A program made the position numbers and the translations under genes. A model generated the notes under the pieces. The model saw nothing but the letters and a program-made list of their open reading frames with translations, ran no database searches and was not told the DNA's origin. Below, piece by piece: positions 11,653 through 22,356 of a stretch of 64,000 nucleotides of DNA. Source of the stretch: Halichoerus grypus. Its lineage: Eukaryota > Chordata > Mammalia > Carnivora > Phocidae. Within the stretch, counting starts at the first letter, position 1. Each line of letters opens with the position of its first letter. The stretch is from NCBI RefSeq assembly GCF_964656455.1, contig NC_135726.1, positions 6,830,001 through 6,894,000 on the forward strand, in the 5' to 3' direction.

Positions 11653-13321
11653 CAGCCCCGAGCAGAGCCCAGAGCCCGCCACAGAAGGGCCACTCCGTGC
11701 TGCCCCCCAGCCAGTTCACCCCACAACACGCCTCACTCCCCGGGCTCCGCTCAGCCCCAGAGGGCGTAGCTCTTCCTGTTTTCTCTGGAACAGGCACAGA
11801 CACAAGTCTGCCCTACTGTCCTCAAGCTCACACCAGAGCATTCAGAGGAAGCAGTGGTGATTCAAGAGGAGCCACTCTGGGTGCCCTGGGCGGGGCATGA
11901 CTCACCCCTGGTGAGGTACTTCGGGAGGTTTCTTCAGATGGACACAGCCCATTGTCTGTGCTTCGGCATCAGCTCTGGCTCCACGAGGCAGTTCTGGTGG
12001 CGTTAAACCTGAACAGCCCACAATGGGCTCACGAGCCTCTTTCAGCGTGGACAAAAATGACCGGCGAATCAAAGCCACCCGGCGAGAACTCAGGCCACGT
12101 GGCTTCTCAATGCTGCTGGTTGACAGGTGCCTGGGTCCTGGGCCAGTCATTCAGGCAAGTGGGTTATTCCTGTATTTATTCACTTTCTATTTGGTTTGGC
12201 TGAAAATCTTAAGCAGATTCTACCTAGAGGTTAGCTGGCCAAATCTATCCTGAGGATTAGTTGCATTTCAGAAGCCCTGGATCTGGGTTCAGGGTGGAAG
12301 GCTGGCCCCGCCCATTACTCCGGCTGTGACCACCGTGGAACCCTACATGAGATCACAGGCCAGGAAGTGGCAGGGTGGGGACTGGAATCCAGGACCGTGT
12401 AACCCGGAGTCTGTGCTCATTTTGTACTTTGATTTGGTGATTCACAGTTTTGAGCCTGTACTTGGGTGTTTACCCCCTTGTAAGGGAAGATGCTAAGGGG
12501 GTCATCAATGCATCCAAATCCTAGCGGTCACGATTCCCTCCATTGCCAGGGAACGGTCGGTGAGATGGAACATTTGCCTTGCTAGAGCTGAAAGAAACCA
12601 CCTGAGGTCTTCTGTCCGCCCCTCCTATTTTGCAAGCGGGGGAAGCTGGGGTTCAGAGAAAGTAAGGAGCCTTACCCAAGACCACACAGGTGGCAAAACC
12701 AGGATCAGAGCTCCTGACCCCTCACCCCAGAGCTCCCTCCCACCAATCTGCTTTTCTTCTCCACCGGCTGATGGAGGACACAGTATTTCTCATCCTGCTG
12801 CTTGTTGTCTGAGTTTATGGTGCCAGATCCCCGGGGAGGCTCACCTTCCTCTTTGTTCCATCTGTCCGGCCCCCTGAAAGCAGGCTATGCGGTTCCTCTC
12901 CATCCCTAATGATGTGTGCCTTTCCCTTCACCCTCTCCTGGGATTTCTACAGCTTCTTCCCACCTCCCTGCCTTTCCTCTGGGCCCCCCTCCTGGTATCA
13001 CATCTCTCAGCCTCAGGAAGGAGCCAATCCTGGTTCCTGCCCCCCATTTCCACTGAGCCCCTCTGGTTCTGGTTCCCACTCCCACAGCCCCCTTGTTCTG
13101 CCACCTCCCACTGCCCACGGGGTCCTTCCTGGGGGCCTGATGGATGGAGCAGGCCCAGCAAACAAGGTGAGCACACCCGCTGGGTGGCCACAGACCAGTG
13201 CAGCTGTGAAAAGTCCTAACAGTCCAGGGACTTTTTAAAACTTTTTATTTTTTTTACAAAAATGATGTATTTTCATTTGGAAAAATAATTAGATACACAG
13301 AAGTTTAAAAAAGGCAAATCA
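11653..13321. other. Intergenic; one MIR-like stretch, no gene
   Basis: A MIR-like stretch lies at about 12575-12730 ('TTGCAAGCGGGGGAAGCTGG', 'CCAAGACCACACAGGTGGC'). The CT-rich 12780-13130 stretch gives open frames on both strands but no family resemblance. Nothing else recognised. Confidence 0.5.
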
Positions 13322-13520
13322 GGGCACCTGGGTGGGTCAGTCGGTTGAGCATCCAACTCTTGATTTCAGCTCAGGTCATGATCTCAGGGTCGTGAGCTCA
13401 GTGTGGGATCTGCTTCTCCCTCTCCCTCTGCCCCTCCACTGCGCTCACACTCTTTCTCTCCCTCTCTCTCTCACATAAATAAAATCTTTAAAAATAAATA
13501 AATAAATAAATAATAAAGAA
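13322..13520 (+). mobile_element. Carnivore SINE, older subfamily
   Basis: Head 'GGGCACCTGGGTGGGTCAGT' followed by 'GAGCATCCAACTCTTGATTT', a CT-rich body and an ATAAATAAATAAA tail. It differs from the GCGCC-head copies. No clean target-site duplication was found. Confidence 0.88.
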
Positions 13521-13659
13521 AATCATAATGAATGTTAATTAAATATCTACTATATTCTAAACACAGTACGCATGTTAGTTCATTTAATCCTCAAATGAGA
13601 AATTCCACAGGACAAATGACACGGTTTCTTCAGCAAATAAACGGCAAAGAAAAAACATG

Positions 13660-14180
13660 AGAGAAGGGATAGTATTTAGATTTAAAAAGACTTAAAAGTG
13701 TTCTCAACTATAGGAAGACATGTGACAAAGCACAGCAACAGGTCAGCCGCTGAGTCTGGGGGATTACGCTGAGGAGCCCATAGTAAAACTTACCACCTTT
13801 GCTGGATGTTGGAACATTGTCTTAATAAAATCCTGGCGAAAAGGATATATCAGCCAAATGTAATGTGCGGATCTTACAGATCCTGATTCGAGGAAATCAA
13901 ATTAAAAAGGCATTTATGGGACAACCAAAGATGATTAATCACTGATTAGGTATTAGATGATCTCAAGAAATTGTTTTAAAAAAAATTTTACACATGATCA
14001 TGGTATTGTGGTGTTTCTTTTTTAGAGAGCCTGGGACTCGCTTTAAAATAGCCACCAGGAAGAAGTACAGATGAAACACAATTGGCAATTATATTGAAGC
14101 TGGTTAGTAGAGGTCCATTGGATGATTCCTTCTTCTTTTGTGAGGGTTTGAAAATGCCCATAAGAAAGAATTAAAAAAAA
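13660..14180 (+). mobile_element. LINE-1 (L1M class) 3' UTR relic
   Basis: Contains 'GCATTTATGGGACAACCAAA', 'GGTATTAGATGATCTCAAGA', 'GATCATGGTATTGTGGTGTT' and 'GAGGGTTTGAAAATGCCCAT', then an A-rich end. This order matches ancient L1M 3' UTRs. No ORF remains. Confidence 0.65.
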
Positions 14181-14864
14181 AAAAGAAGCCACTCTATAGG
14201 GGGATACTGTTATTTTGCAGTTAAGAAAACTGAACTGAGGTTTAGAGATATCAGGTTACTTGCCTGAGATCACCCCGCTAGTAAATCCCTTAATAGGGAT
14301 TAAAGAATATTTCCTACCTGACACACCATCTCCCATTCTCCACACCCTGGTGAATATCCATCTAAAACTTATCTGCATATAAAAGGATTTTGCATACCTT
14401 AAAATATATATATGCTGCATGAGTCCATCCTTGCGTAACATAAATTACGTTAGTGTGTCCTTAAGCAGGTATTTCTGATGTAGAACTATGGAAAAGGGGC
14501 TAAGCCATGTAGAGCACCTCCTGAGCTGAGCACTCTCCCCTGGGCCCACAGAGGACACTCCCTGGCCCTCCAGCGTCATTATCAGGGCATAGTACTGTCC
14601 CGATTTTCACAGAGAAGGAAACAAACTCAGCGAGGAGAAGTGGATCATCCAAGGTCACAGAGCTAATAACTAATAAGAAATTCAGGCACGTATTTGATGG
14701 TGTGACTTGAGTAAGGTCTGCCTGCCCCTCTCACCTGGAACCCCAGGAGGGCAGCTATCCTGTCTGCTTCCCTCACCACCTCACCTGACAGGAGAAAAAA
14801 GATTCGCAAATGGATAAAGGAACTCACAGAGGCAGGCGGCTCTCCGCCAATGAGCTAGACACCC
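14181..14864. other. Intergenic with a MIR-like piece
   Basis: A likely MIR piece in reverse orientation spans about 14520-14690 ('TATCAGGGCATAGTACTGTC', 'CAAGGTCACAGAGCTAATAA'), and another near 14200-14280. No gene seen. Confidence 0.5.
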
Positions 14865-15430
14865 TTTTTTAAGAAAAATTGTGGTAAAATACACATAACC
14901 TAAATTTTGCATCTTACCCATTTTTAAGTGTATAGCTCTGTTAACGTTAAGTACATTCACAAAGTTGTATAACCACCACCATCATCCATCTCCAGAACTT
15001 CCTCAACTTCTCAAACCAAAACTCCGTCTCCATGAAACATGAACCCTGCACCCCGCCCCCAGCCCCTACAACCATCATCTGACTGCTCTGGGGCCTCGTG
15101 TAAGTGGACTCATATGGTATTTGTCCTTTAGTGACTAGCTTATTTCACTTCACAGAATGTCTTCAAGATTCATCCAGTTGTAACATATGTCAGAATTCCC
15201 TCTCTTTCTGAGGTGAATGAAGAATATTCCCTCGTATGTATATACCACATTTGATTTATCCATGTGTCCATCAGTGGACATTTGGGTTGTTCCCACCTTT
15301 TGACTATTGTGTCCAATGCTGCTATGGACAAAGGTGTGCACACATCTCTTTGAAGCCCGTTTATTTATTTATTTTTTGGTATGGGTAGACGTCCAGGGGT
15401 AGGATTGCTGGATCATACGGCAATTCTCTT
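14865..15430 (-). mobile_element. LINE-1 (L1M class) 3'-end relic, antisense
   Basis: Long, clear match in order: 'GGTAAAATACACATAACCTA', 'TAAGTACATTCACAAAGTTG', 'CCATCATCCATCTCCAGAAC', 'GTATATACCACATTTGATTT', 'TGCTGGATCATACGGCAATT'. This is a very common mammalian L1M 3' segment in reverse orientation. Confidence 0.85.
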
Positions 15431-16159
15431 TCTCGAGGCACCCCTCTGAATCCATTTTAATGCTGCATTTTTCACCTCATCACAAGCCTTTCTGTGTTGC
15501 CATGGTTTTGTGACTTTGGTGGCCAGTCGTGGGTCCCAGTGAGGTGGACCTCCTCCTGTATCCTCCTTCCTGTCTCTGCCTCGTCCGCCCTCGCTCTCGT
15601 GACTCAGCTTCAGGGACTCAGACTAGCTTAGGGCGCCCAACAGCAACTGGGATTTCCCTTTGCCACCCCCCTTATAATTTATGTTAGGTGATCCTTTGGG
15701 TCACCACCTGGGAAAGTTCCTGCTCACTCCTCACTCAGAAGCGGGTAAAGGCTGTGGTCTCATTCTCTGCTCTCTCCCTCCTGCGTCTACTGCTAAGTCT
15801 ATCAGTAAGTTTGCATGATCAAATATTATTGAAGTAATTAAGTAATTACCTCCTCTCTTGAGGGCTGTTTCCAACTTTTCAATATTATTAACAAAGCAAT
15901 GACAAAGAGAGGATTTTTTTTTAATGCTGTTGAACCAGTTCCTTAAGATTTATTTCCGGAGGCGGGGGGGGGGGGGGGCGGATAACACACACCGGATTTG
16001 GGATTGGGAAGAGGAAATGAAAGAAAATGGCAGACTGGGTGCCAGTCACTGAGCAAGGGAGCCAGAAGGAAGTGTACGTTGGTGAGGGAGACCGGTGTTG
16101 GCTTGCTACTTTCCCACCCCGTGAGGAGAAACTTCTCCCCACGTTCGATTGTCCCTGTA
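15431..16159. other. Intergenic, unassigned; contains a 15-bp G run
   Basis: No gene seen. A pure run of guanines at 15964-15978 is likely length-variable and error-prone in assembly. Confidence 0.5.
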
Positions 16160-16595
16160 GTGGGTTGAATGTGTCCAGAAGATGTATCTACCCAGAATCT
16201 GTAAATGTGACCTTATTTGGGAAAAAGGTTTTGGTAAATATAATTAACCTCCGGATCTCAAGATGAGATCATCCTGGATTAGAGTGGGCCCTAAATCTAA
16301 TGACAGTCCTTAGAAGAGAAGAGGAGGGGAAACAGACACAGACAGAGCAGAAGGTAAAGACAGAGGCAGAGAATGGAGGGATGCATCTCCAGGCCAAGGA
16401 ATGCCAGGAATTGCTGACAGCCACAGAAGCTAGGAGAGGCACGGGATAGGTTCTCTCTTGGAGCCCCAGAAGGAGCCAACACCTCAACTGCTCACTTCTG
16501 GCCACCTGAACTGCGAGAGAATACATGTCTGTTATTTCAAGGCCCCGTGTTTGGGGTAATGTGTTATGGCAGACATGGGAGACTAACATAGTGCC
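16160..16595 (+). mobile_element. MLT1-type solo LTR relic
   Basis: Order seen: 'AGTGGGTTGAATGTGTCCAG', 'AATGTGACCTTATTTGGGAA', 'ATCATCCTGGATTAGAGTGG', 'GGAATGCCAGGAATTGCTGA', 'GTGTTATGGCAGACATGGGA'. Essentially a full-length LTR without internal region. Confidence 0.7.
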
Positions 16596-16889
16596 CATCT
16601 CTGCAGTCCCTTCCAGAAGGACGCAGCCACCGTCCAGCCTGCAGCTGGGCTCATCCTTGGGGCAGGCGCAGGTGTCTGGGTGCTTGCCCTGTCAGAGGGA
16701 AACCCCCAGGTATGCAGTGAGTGTTGATGTCGGGGAACTGGATGCGGGGCTCAGCCCACCGGGCATACCAGAGTGTGAAATGGGGTAAGCACAGCGACTG
16801 GCAATCCATCTGGGAAAACAAAATGACACTCTTTTCAAACATCACACACACACATAAATTCCCTGTGGACAGAGGCTGGGACTTGAGAA

Positions 16890-18090
16890 ACAAAACTCTG
16901 AATGAATTAGTAGAAAATATAACCTTGACCTTGGTGTGGGGAAGGATTTCCTAAACAAGATAAACCTTGGTGCTTGAAATGTTTTACTGCATTAAAATTA
17001 AAACCCTCTGTACGTCAAAGGATAAACAAGTGTAAAGACAAGCTGAAGACCAGCAGAAAAGTCTTGCAGAGCAGGCTGGGACCTAGGATTTACAAAGAAC
17101 TCCTACAGATCGACACGAGAGATAACTCTTAAGTCCAACTATAAAACGGGCAAAGGTATGAATAGGGGATTCAAGGCACAAGCAATAACCTATGAAAAGA
17201 TGTTTGATTTCATTAAAAATCAGAGGGGGGAGTACAGATTAAATGGCGGTCATGTGCCATTGCTCTTTCACCAGATTGGCAGAGAATGGAATGGTCCGAC
17301 AACATCAAGCAGCCATGAGGATGGCGGGGAAGCAGGAAGGCCTATCGGCCAACGTGCATCAATGCAGCCATTGTGGAGAGCAAGGTCCTCACTTGGTGTC
17401 ACGGGGTGCACTGTGCCCCCCTCCTACCCAAATTCGTACGTTGAAGCCCTAATCCCCAGTGCCTCTGAATGTGACTCTCCTTGGAGATAGTTCTCTAAAA
17501 AGGTAATTAAGTTAAGACAAGGTCATATGAGTGGGCTCTACTCCAACATGACTGGTGTCCTTCTGAAAAGGGGAACATTTGGCCACAGAGACAGAAAAGG
17601 GAGAGAGCAATGGGAAGACTCGGGGGAGAAGGGCATTTGCAAGCCCAGGGACACTCGGGGCCACCAGGGGCTGGGAGCAAGGCCCGGAACAGGTTCTCCT
17701 CTCCTGACCTTCAGCAGGAACCCACGCTGACAACACCTTTACTTCGCCTCCAGCACTGTGGGAGAATAAATCTCGGTTGTTTAAGCCACTCAGCCCGTAA
17801 CACTTTATCATGGTAGCCCCAGAAAACCAATACAGCCATCAACCAAAGAGCGGCTCCTTAACTGTGGTTCATCCATCCAGCGGAGTGCTCGCTGAGCGGG
17901 TAAGCAGTCGAGAAAAACAAGCTGCAGAGTGACACGGACAGCATGATACCATTTCCGTACATGTGGACACAGAAAGACGCTAGGTCTAGTTTTTGCAAGC
18001 ATAAATGAATAGCAGTAGTCTCAAAACACACATGGGAAGAGACATACAGGAGAGTGGTGCTATATCCCTGCAGAGAGAAGAGAAAACCTG
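16890..18090 (+). mobile_element. LINE-1 ORF2 3'-part relic interrupted by an LTR
   Basis: The left part (to about 17390) matches the end of L1 ORF2: 'GGAAGGATTTCCTAAACAAG', 'GCATTAAAATTAAAACCCTC', 'TTTACAAAGAACTCCTACAG'. An MLT1-type LTR follows, and L1-like sequence resumes from about 17836 ('AACTGTGGTTCATCCATCCA', 'GATACCATTTCCGTACATGT'). Frames are broken throughout. Confidence 0.65.
17395..17835 (+). mobile_element. MLT1-type solo LTR inserted in an L1 relic
   Basis: Contains 'TACGTTGAAGCCCTAATCCC', 'GTAATTAAGTTAAGACAAGG', 'ACTGGTGTCCTTCTGAAAAG', 'CGGTTGTTTAAGCCACTCAG' and ends 'AACCAATACAG'. It sits between two L1 blocks that look continuous, so it probably inserted later. Confidence 0.75.
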
Positions 18091-19324
18091 GATGCAAAAT
18101 AGCCCCTGAACTCAGGGCCTTCAGCTCCAATCTAGAATGTGATGCTTCTTATAAAGGATTGAAGGAAATAAGGTAAAATTCATGCATTCAACAAACACCG
18201 CCCACTAGGAGAGGGGCAGGGGTGGGCCCCATGCAAAGCTGTATACAAGAGTCTGGGTACATGCTCCTTAATTCCTGACCCTTCTCTGGGCACACGTCAC
18301 CCCTTCTCCCAGGAGACGTCACAAGTTTTCTCTGTATACAAGGTGAGTTTCAGAAAGCAGCATTTCTGAGCGTGCACACACACACACACACACACATGCA
18401 CACAGACTCCAGAAAGAGCAACACGACATAGCAATTTTCTCTCCCTATTTTTTTTTTCATAAAGAAACAGAAAAATTCAGATACACCTTTCACATCATGG
18501 CAACAGGAAAGAAAAGAACAAATATATGCCAAGAAAGAAGCTGCCAGCAAGACAAAACGAACCCAGTTTCCAGCAACAAAGGCGTGCAAATCCCAGAGCC
18601 TGTAAACCTATGAAGGCGCAGAGGAGATGCAAAGAGTAAACAAATTTATGGAAAATGTTGAACCTCAGGAGTGGCCAGAATCCCACATCCCACCCCCTCC
18701 CCCCGCCTGCTTCTGTCAGGGAGACCTTGAGGGGTCTGAAAGCAGGCTCTGAATCACCCACGAATTCACTGTGTGCCCGCTTAGTGAGCGCCTCCTGGGC
18801 GCCAGCCCGCCCTGGGCTCCGGGGAGCCCACGGTGGAGGTCGCCGGCTGTGCTGTGAGGGAGAGTGAGGGTCCTCTAGCCACGTGGATCAGGAGGGGCCC
18901 AGAGTCCAGCCTCGAATCCCGTCAGCTGGTTTCCTACTCACAGCATGTCTCGGCGGGCACGGGGCTCCTCTGACTTTTACTAGGCTTCCGACGTGGCCCG
19001 GTCTGCCTGGGACATGCATCCCGCATCTCAGGGAAACAGGGATCATGGTCACCCTACCTCTTCCAGATGAGGAAACAGGATCAGAGGGGGGCAGTGACCA
19101 GACCAAGGCCAAGTGGCTGAGCCAGGGTTGGAAGCTGGGCCCGTGGGCGTCCACGGCAGAGGGGTGGTGGGACGGAGAAGTCAAAAGCACCTAGATCAGA
19201 GCAACTTTGAGGAAGCCCACACCTGTGTTCCTTTAGATCAGAGTAGTTAGTCCTCGGGGCTGGGTCAGGGCTGGTGAGTTAGGCAGGCCCAGCTACCACC
19301 TGCGTCAGGACCAGGCCGACAGTC
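18091..19324. other. Intergenic; (CA)n microsatellite, MIR-like piece, no gene
   Basis: A (CA)n tract of about 11 units lies at 18375-18396. A MIR-like piece is at about 19040-19140 ('CCAGATGAGGAAACAGGATC'). The GC-rich 18700-19180 stretch has open frames but no recognisable domain. Confidence 0.5.
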
Positions 19325-19757
19325 TCCTTGGAAAAGCAATTTGGCAGCTTGCAGTTAACACTGCAAAATTGTTCATACCCTTTGACTGAATAATATTATG
19401 CTTGGAAAACTATTCTAAGGAAATTATCCTTTTAAAAAAAAAATTAAAAAGCTATTGGAAAGAAAATGTTCTCTGCAGAATTATCTGGAAGAGAAAATAA
19501 ACCTGAAGAGTCTACACAGGGCAATGGCTTCGTACATCACGACCCATCTGGCCAGGGACATTGTCACAGAGCCACAAAAATGTAACTGATGACTATGTAG
19601 CAACACGGAAAGCTCTTAGGATGTGAGGGAGTAGCTTATGGGACAGAATAAAAATCATGAGTGTCTTGTGCCTGCAACCTTGCAAAATGCTTCCGATAAA
19701 GGACCAGGTTGGAAAGGAATGTGCAAAGTGGTGGGTATGGTGGGGATAAAGGAAGAA

Positions 19758-20174
19758 TTTTTTTTTTAAGATTTATTTATTTGAGGGGCGCCTGGGTGGC
19801 TCAGTCGTTAAGCGTCTGCCTTCGGCTCAGGTCATGATCCCAGGGTCCTGGGATCGAGCCCCGCATGGGGCTCCCTGCTCAGCGGGAAGCCTGCTTCTCC
19901 CTCTCCCACTCCCCCTGCTTGTGTTCCCTCTCTCGCTGTGTCTCTCTCTGTCAAATAAATAAATAAAATCTTAAAAAAAAAAAAGATTTATTTATTTGAG
20001 AGAGAGAGCACGAGTGGGGGGGAGAGGCAGAGGGAGAGAATTTCCAGCAGATCTCCCTGCTGAGCTCGGAGCCCGAGGCGGGACTCAATCTCAACGGCCC
20101 TAAGATCACAACCTGAGCCAAAACCAAGCGTCAGACGCTTAACCACTTAACCGACCGTGCCACACAGACACCTC
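19758..20174 (-). mobile_element. Outer carnivore SINE, split by a nested SINE
   Basis: Minus-oriented SINE with poly(A) at the left, a GAGA-rich body and a degraded head ending 'CCGTGCCACACAGACACCTC'. Its first 27 bp or so are separated from the rest by a complete plus-strand SINE. Confidence 0.88.
19785..19982 (+). mobile_element. Nested young carnivore SINE
   Basis: Complete copy from 'GGGGCGCCTGGGTGGCTCAG' to a poly(A) tail. It is bracketed by a perfect 17-bp duplication of the host SINE sequence (AAGATTTATTTATTTGA at 19768-19784 and 19983-19999), fixing the boundaries and the order of insertion. Confidence 0.95.
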
Positions 20175-20655
20175 AAAGAAGATTTTTTTTTTAATTATTG
20201 TTTTTAATCCCCTTATATTGTCTTTTACAAATCAAGGAGGGGAAGCTAGGAATTTTCTGCACAGATAGGCTCATGCATATTGTCAAAGACATCACTTGCC
20301 AGGATGGTTTTTGCAGCACTGGTGGAAATGGTAGATGATTGCAAGCAACCTGAATATCCATCAAAAGGGGAATGCTTCAATAAAACGGGTACATCCATAC
20401 AAGGAGGACCACGTAGCTGTTAAAAAAAATAAGGCAGCTATATGGCTATGGGATGCTTACTACGACACATTAAGAAAGGCCAAGTACAGAAGGGTGTAGA
20501 GAACGCTGTGTGTGAAAAGATGACACACACACATACATATATACCTATATTCCCACGCAGGCAAAGACTGGCTCTGGAAGGACACATTGGAACTCTGTGC
20601 AAGACAAAGACAGGAAGGCAGTCACCTCCACTCTGCGCATTTGGTACATATAGGG

Positions 20656-21090
20656 AGTTAAATGGTGACTCCAAAATGATATGTTCACGTCCTCATCCCC
20701 GACCTTATTTGGAAAAAGAGTCTCTGCAGATGTGATTAAGTTAAGAATCTCCAGATGAGGTCATCCTGGATTACCTGGGTTGGCCCTAAATCAATAACGA
20801 GTGTCTTTACGAAAGATACACAGAGGAGACACACAGAGAACAGGGGAGGCCCTGGGAGGATGGAGGCAGAGATGGGAGGGATGCTGTCACAAGCCAAGGA
20901 ATGCCTGGAGCCACCGGAAGCTGGAAGAGATGAGGAAGGATCCTCTCCCAGAGCCTTCAGAGGGAGCCTGGCCCTGCCCACACCTTGATTTCACACTCTT
21001 GCCTTCAGAACTGTAAGAGAATAAGTTTCTGTTGTATGAAGCCCGCCAGCTTATGCTAATTTGTTATGGTAACCCTGGCAAACAGGCTGG
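20656..21090 (+). mobile_element. MLT1-type solo LTR relic
   Basis: Contains 'CTTATTTGGAAAAAGAGTCT', 'GTGATTAAGTTAAGAATCTC', 'AGCCAAGGAATGCCTGGAGC', 'ACACCTTGATTTCACACTCT' and 'TTTGTTATGGTAACCCTGGC'. Same family as the other LTR relics here; no internal region. Confidence 0.72.
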
Positions 21091-21320
21091 CCTGCTTGGT
21101 GAATGACCTGCTGGGTGGGTCAGAATGGGGGTTACCTTGGAGGTACTGACTGGGAGGGAGGTGGGGGTTTGGGGTCAAGTTCTGCATCTTGATCTCTGTG
21201 GTAGTTTCTCAGAGTCAACATGTATAAAAAGTCATGGAGCTGTACACTTAAGATTTGTTCATTTTATGGGATAGAAGATACACCCTAACTTTTAAAAAAA
21301 ATTAAAACATAAAGGTTAAA

Positions 21321-22155
21321 ATGTAATGATGGGTCAGGAGATCCCCTACAAAGAGCCAGACACTTCATTTTAAAGTGCTTTCATGTGGAGTGACCAAAAA
21401 AAAAAAAAAAAGTTTTGTATTCAGCACAAAAAGTCGGTACACTGGGATTCCCAGGAACCTTCCAGCAGCAGATGGGATTTTGGCAATGATATGCACGCCT
21501 TCTTCCAGCAGGTCATTCACCAAGCGCTGGTGGCTGGCCAGCCCACCTGCCTGTCTGCCAGGGACCTGTGTGGTCCATGTCTGCCATGGGCACCTGGCCC
21601 CCGGCCTTGACCTTGATTTGCTTTCAGCCTCCCATCCCCCTGGGAGGCAGAACCTCTGAGGGCTGAGCCAGTTAGACACTGGGCATAGCCCTGCCTTCCA
21701 GGAGCTCCCAGCCTGGTGGGCAGAAAGCGGGTGCCTACTTGGTCATTTACACATACGCTCGGCTGGAATGGGCGGACGTCCGGGGTGCTGCAGGGAGGTC
21801 AGAGTTCAGGTGCTCGTTCTATAGGATGTGGAAGCACTGTGCCCAGCAGGGAGGGAGGGGCTGGGGAAGGATTTTCTCAGGCAAAGGGAACTGCGTGTGC
21901 AAAGGCACAGGGTGTGGACAAAAAGATACAGAACATCCAGGGAGCTGCTCCTTGTGGCTGGGAGGGTGGGCTGGTGGCAGCTGAGGAACGTGCCCATAAT
22001 CCTGGAGACCCAGGGGTGCTGGGGCAGGTCACTGATGTCTAGGGGCGGCTTTCCTCCTCTGGAAGGCAGCGCTGGCCTGCTAGGACCTCTTGCAGGTTTG
22101 AGGAGGCACAAAAGAGGTTAACAGGAATATCGTGTGGATCACAACCCACTCCTAC
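21321..22155. other. Intergenic, unassigned
   Basis: An A-rich tract sits at 21397-21411. An L2-like piece around 21670-21730 ('CCTTCCAGGAGCTCCCAGCC') is possible. No gene seen. Confidence 0.45.
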
Positions 22156-22166
22156 AAGATGGTTTT

Positions 22167-22345
22167 GGGGAGGTGGGTGGGGCGAACGGGGTAACTGGGT
22201 GATGGGCTTTAAGGAGGGCACGTGATGGAATGAGCACTGGGTGCTGTATGCAACTGATGATCACTAAATTCGACCTCTGAAATTAATAATACAGTATATG
22301 TTAACTAAATTGAATTTAAATAAGGAATTTTAAAAAATAAAATAA
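22167..22345 (+). mobile_element. 5'-truncated carnivore LINE-1 (3' UTR tail only)
   Basis: Contains 'GGAGGGCACGTGATGGAATG', 'GAGCACTGGGTGCTGTATGC', 'CTCTGAAATTAATAATACAG' and 'TTGAATTTAAATAAGGAATT', the canonical carnivore L1 3' end, then an A-rich tail. It is flanked by an 11-bp duplication (AAGATGGTTTT at 22156-22166 and 22346-22356). Only about 180 bp were inserted, so no L1 coding sequence is present. Confidence 0.9.
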
Positions 22346-22356
22346 AAGATGGTTTT

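Larger units (their letters stand above)
19325..21320 (+). mobile_element. Old LINE-1 relic carrying two SINEs and an LTR
   Basis: L1M-like sequence appears in three blocks: about 19325-19757 ('GCAATTTGGCAGCTTGCAGT'), 20175-20655 ('GAATATCCATCAAAAGGGGA', 'GGTACATCCATACAAGGAGG') and 21091-21320 ('GGAGCTGTACACTTAAGATT'). The order fits one element, broken first by an MLT1-type LTR and by a minus-strand SINE that itself contains a younger SINE. No open coding sequence remains. Confidence 0.55.
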
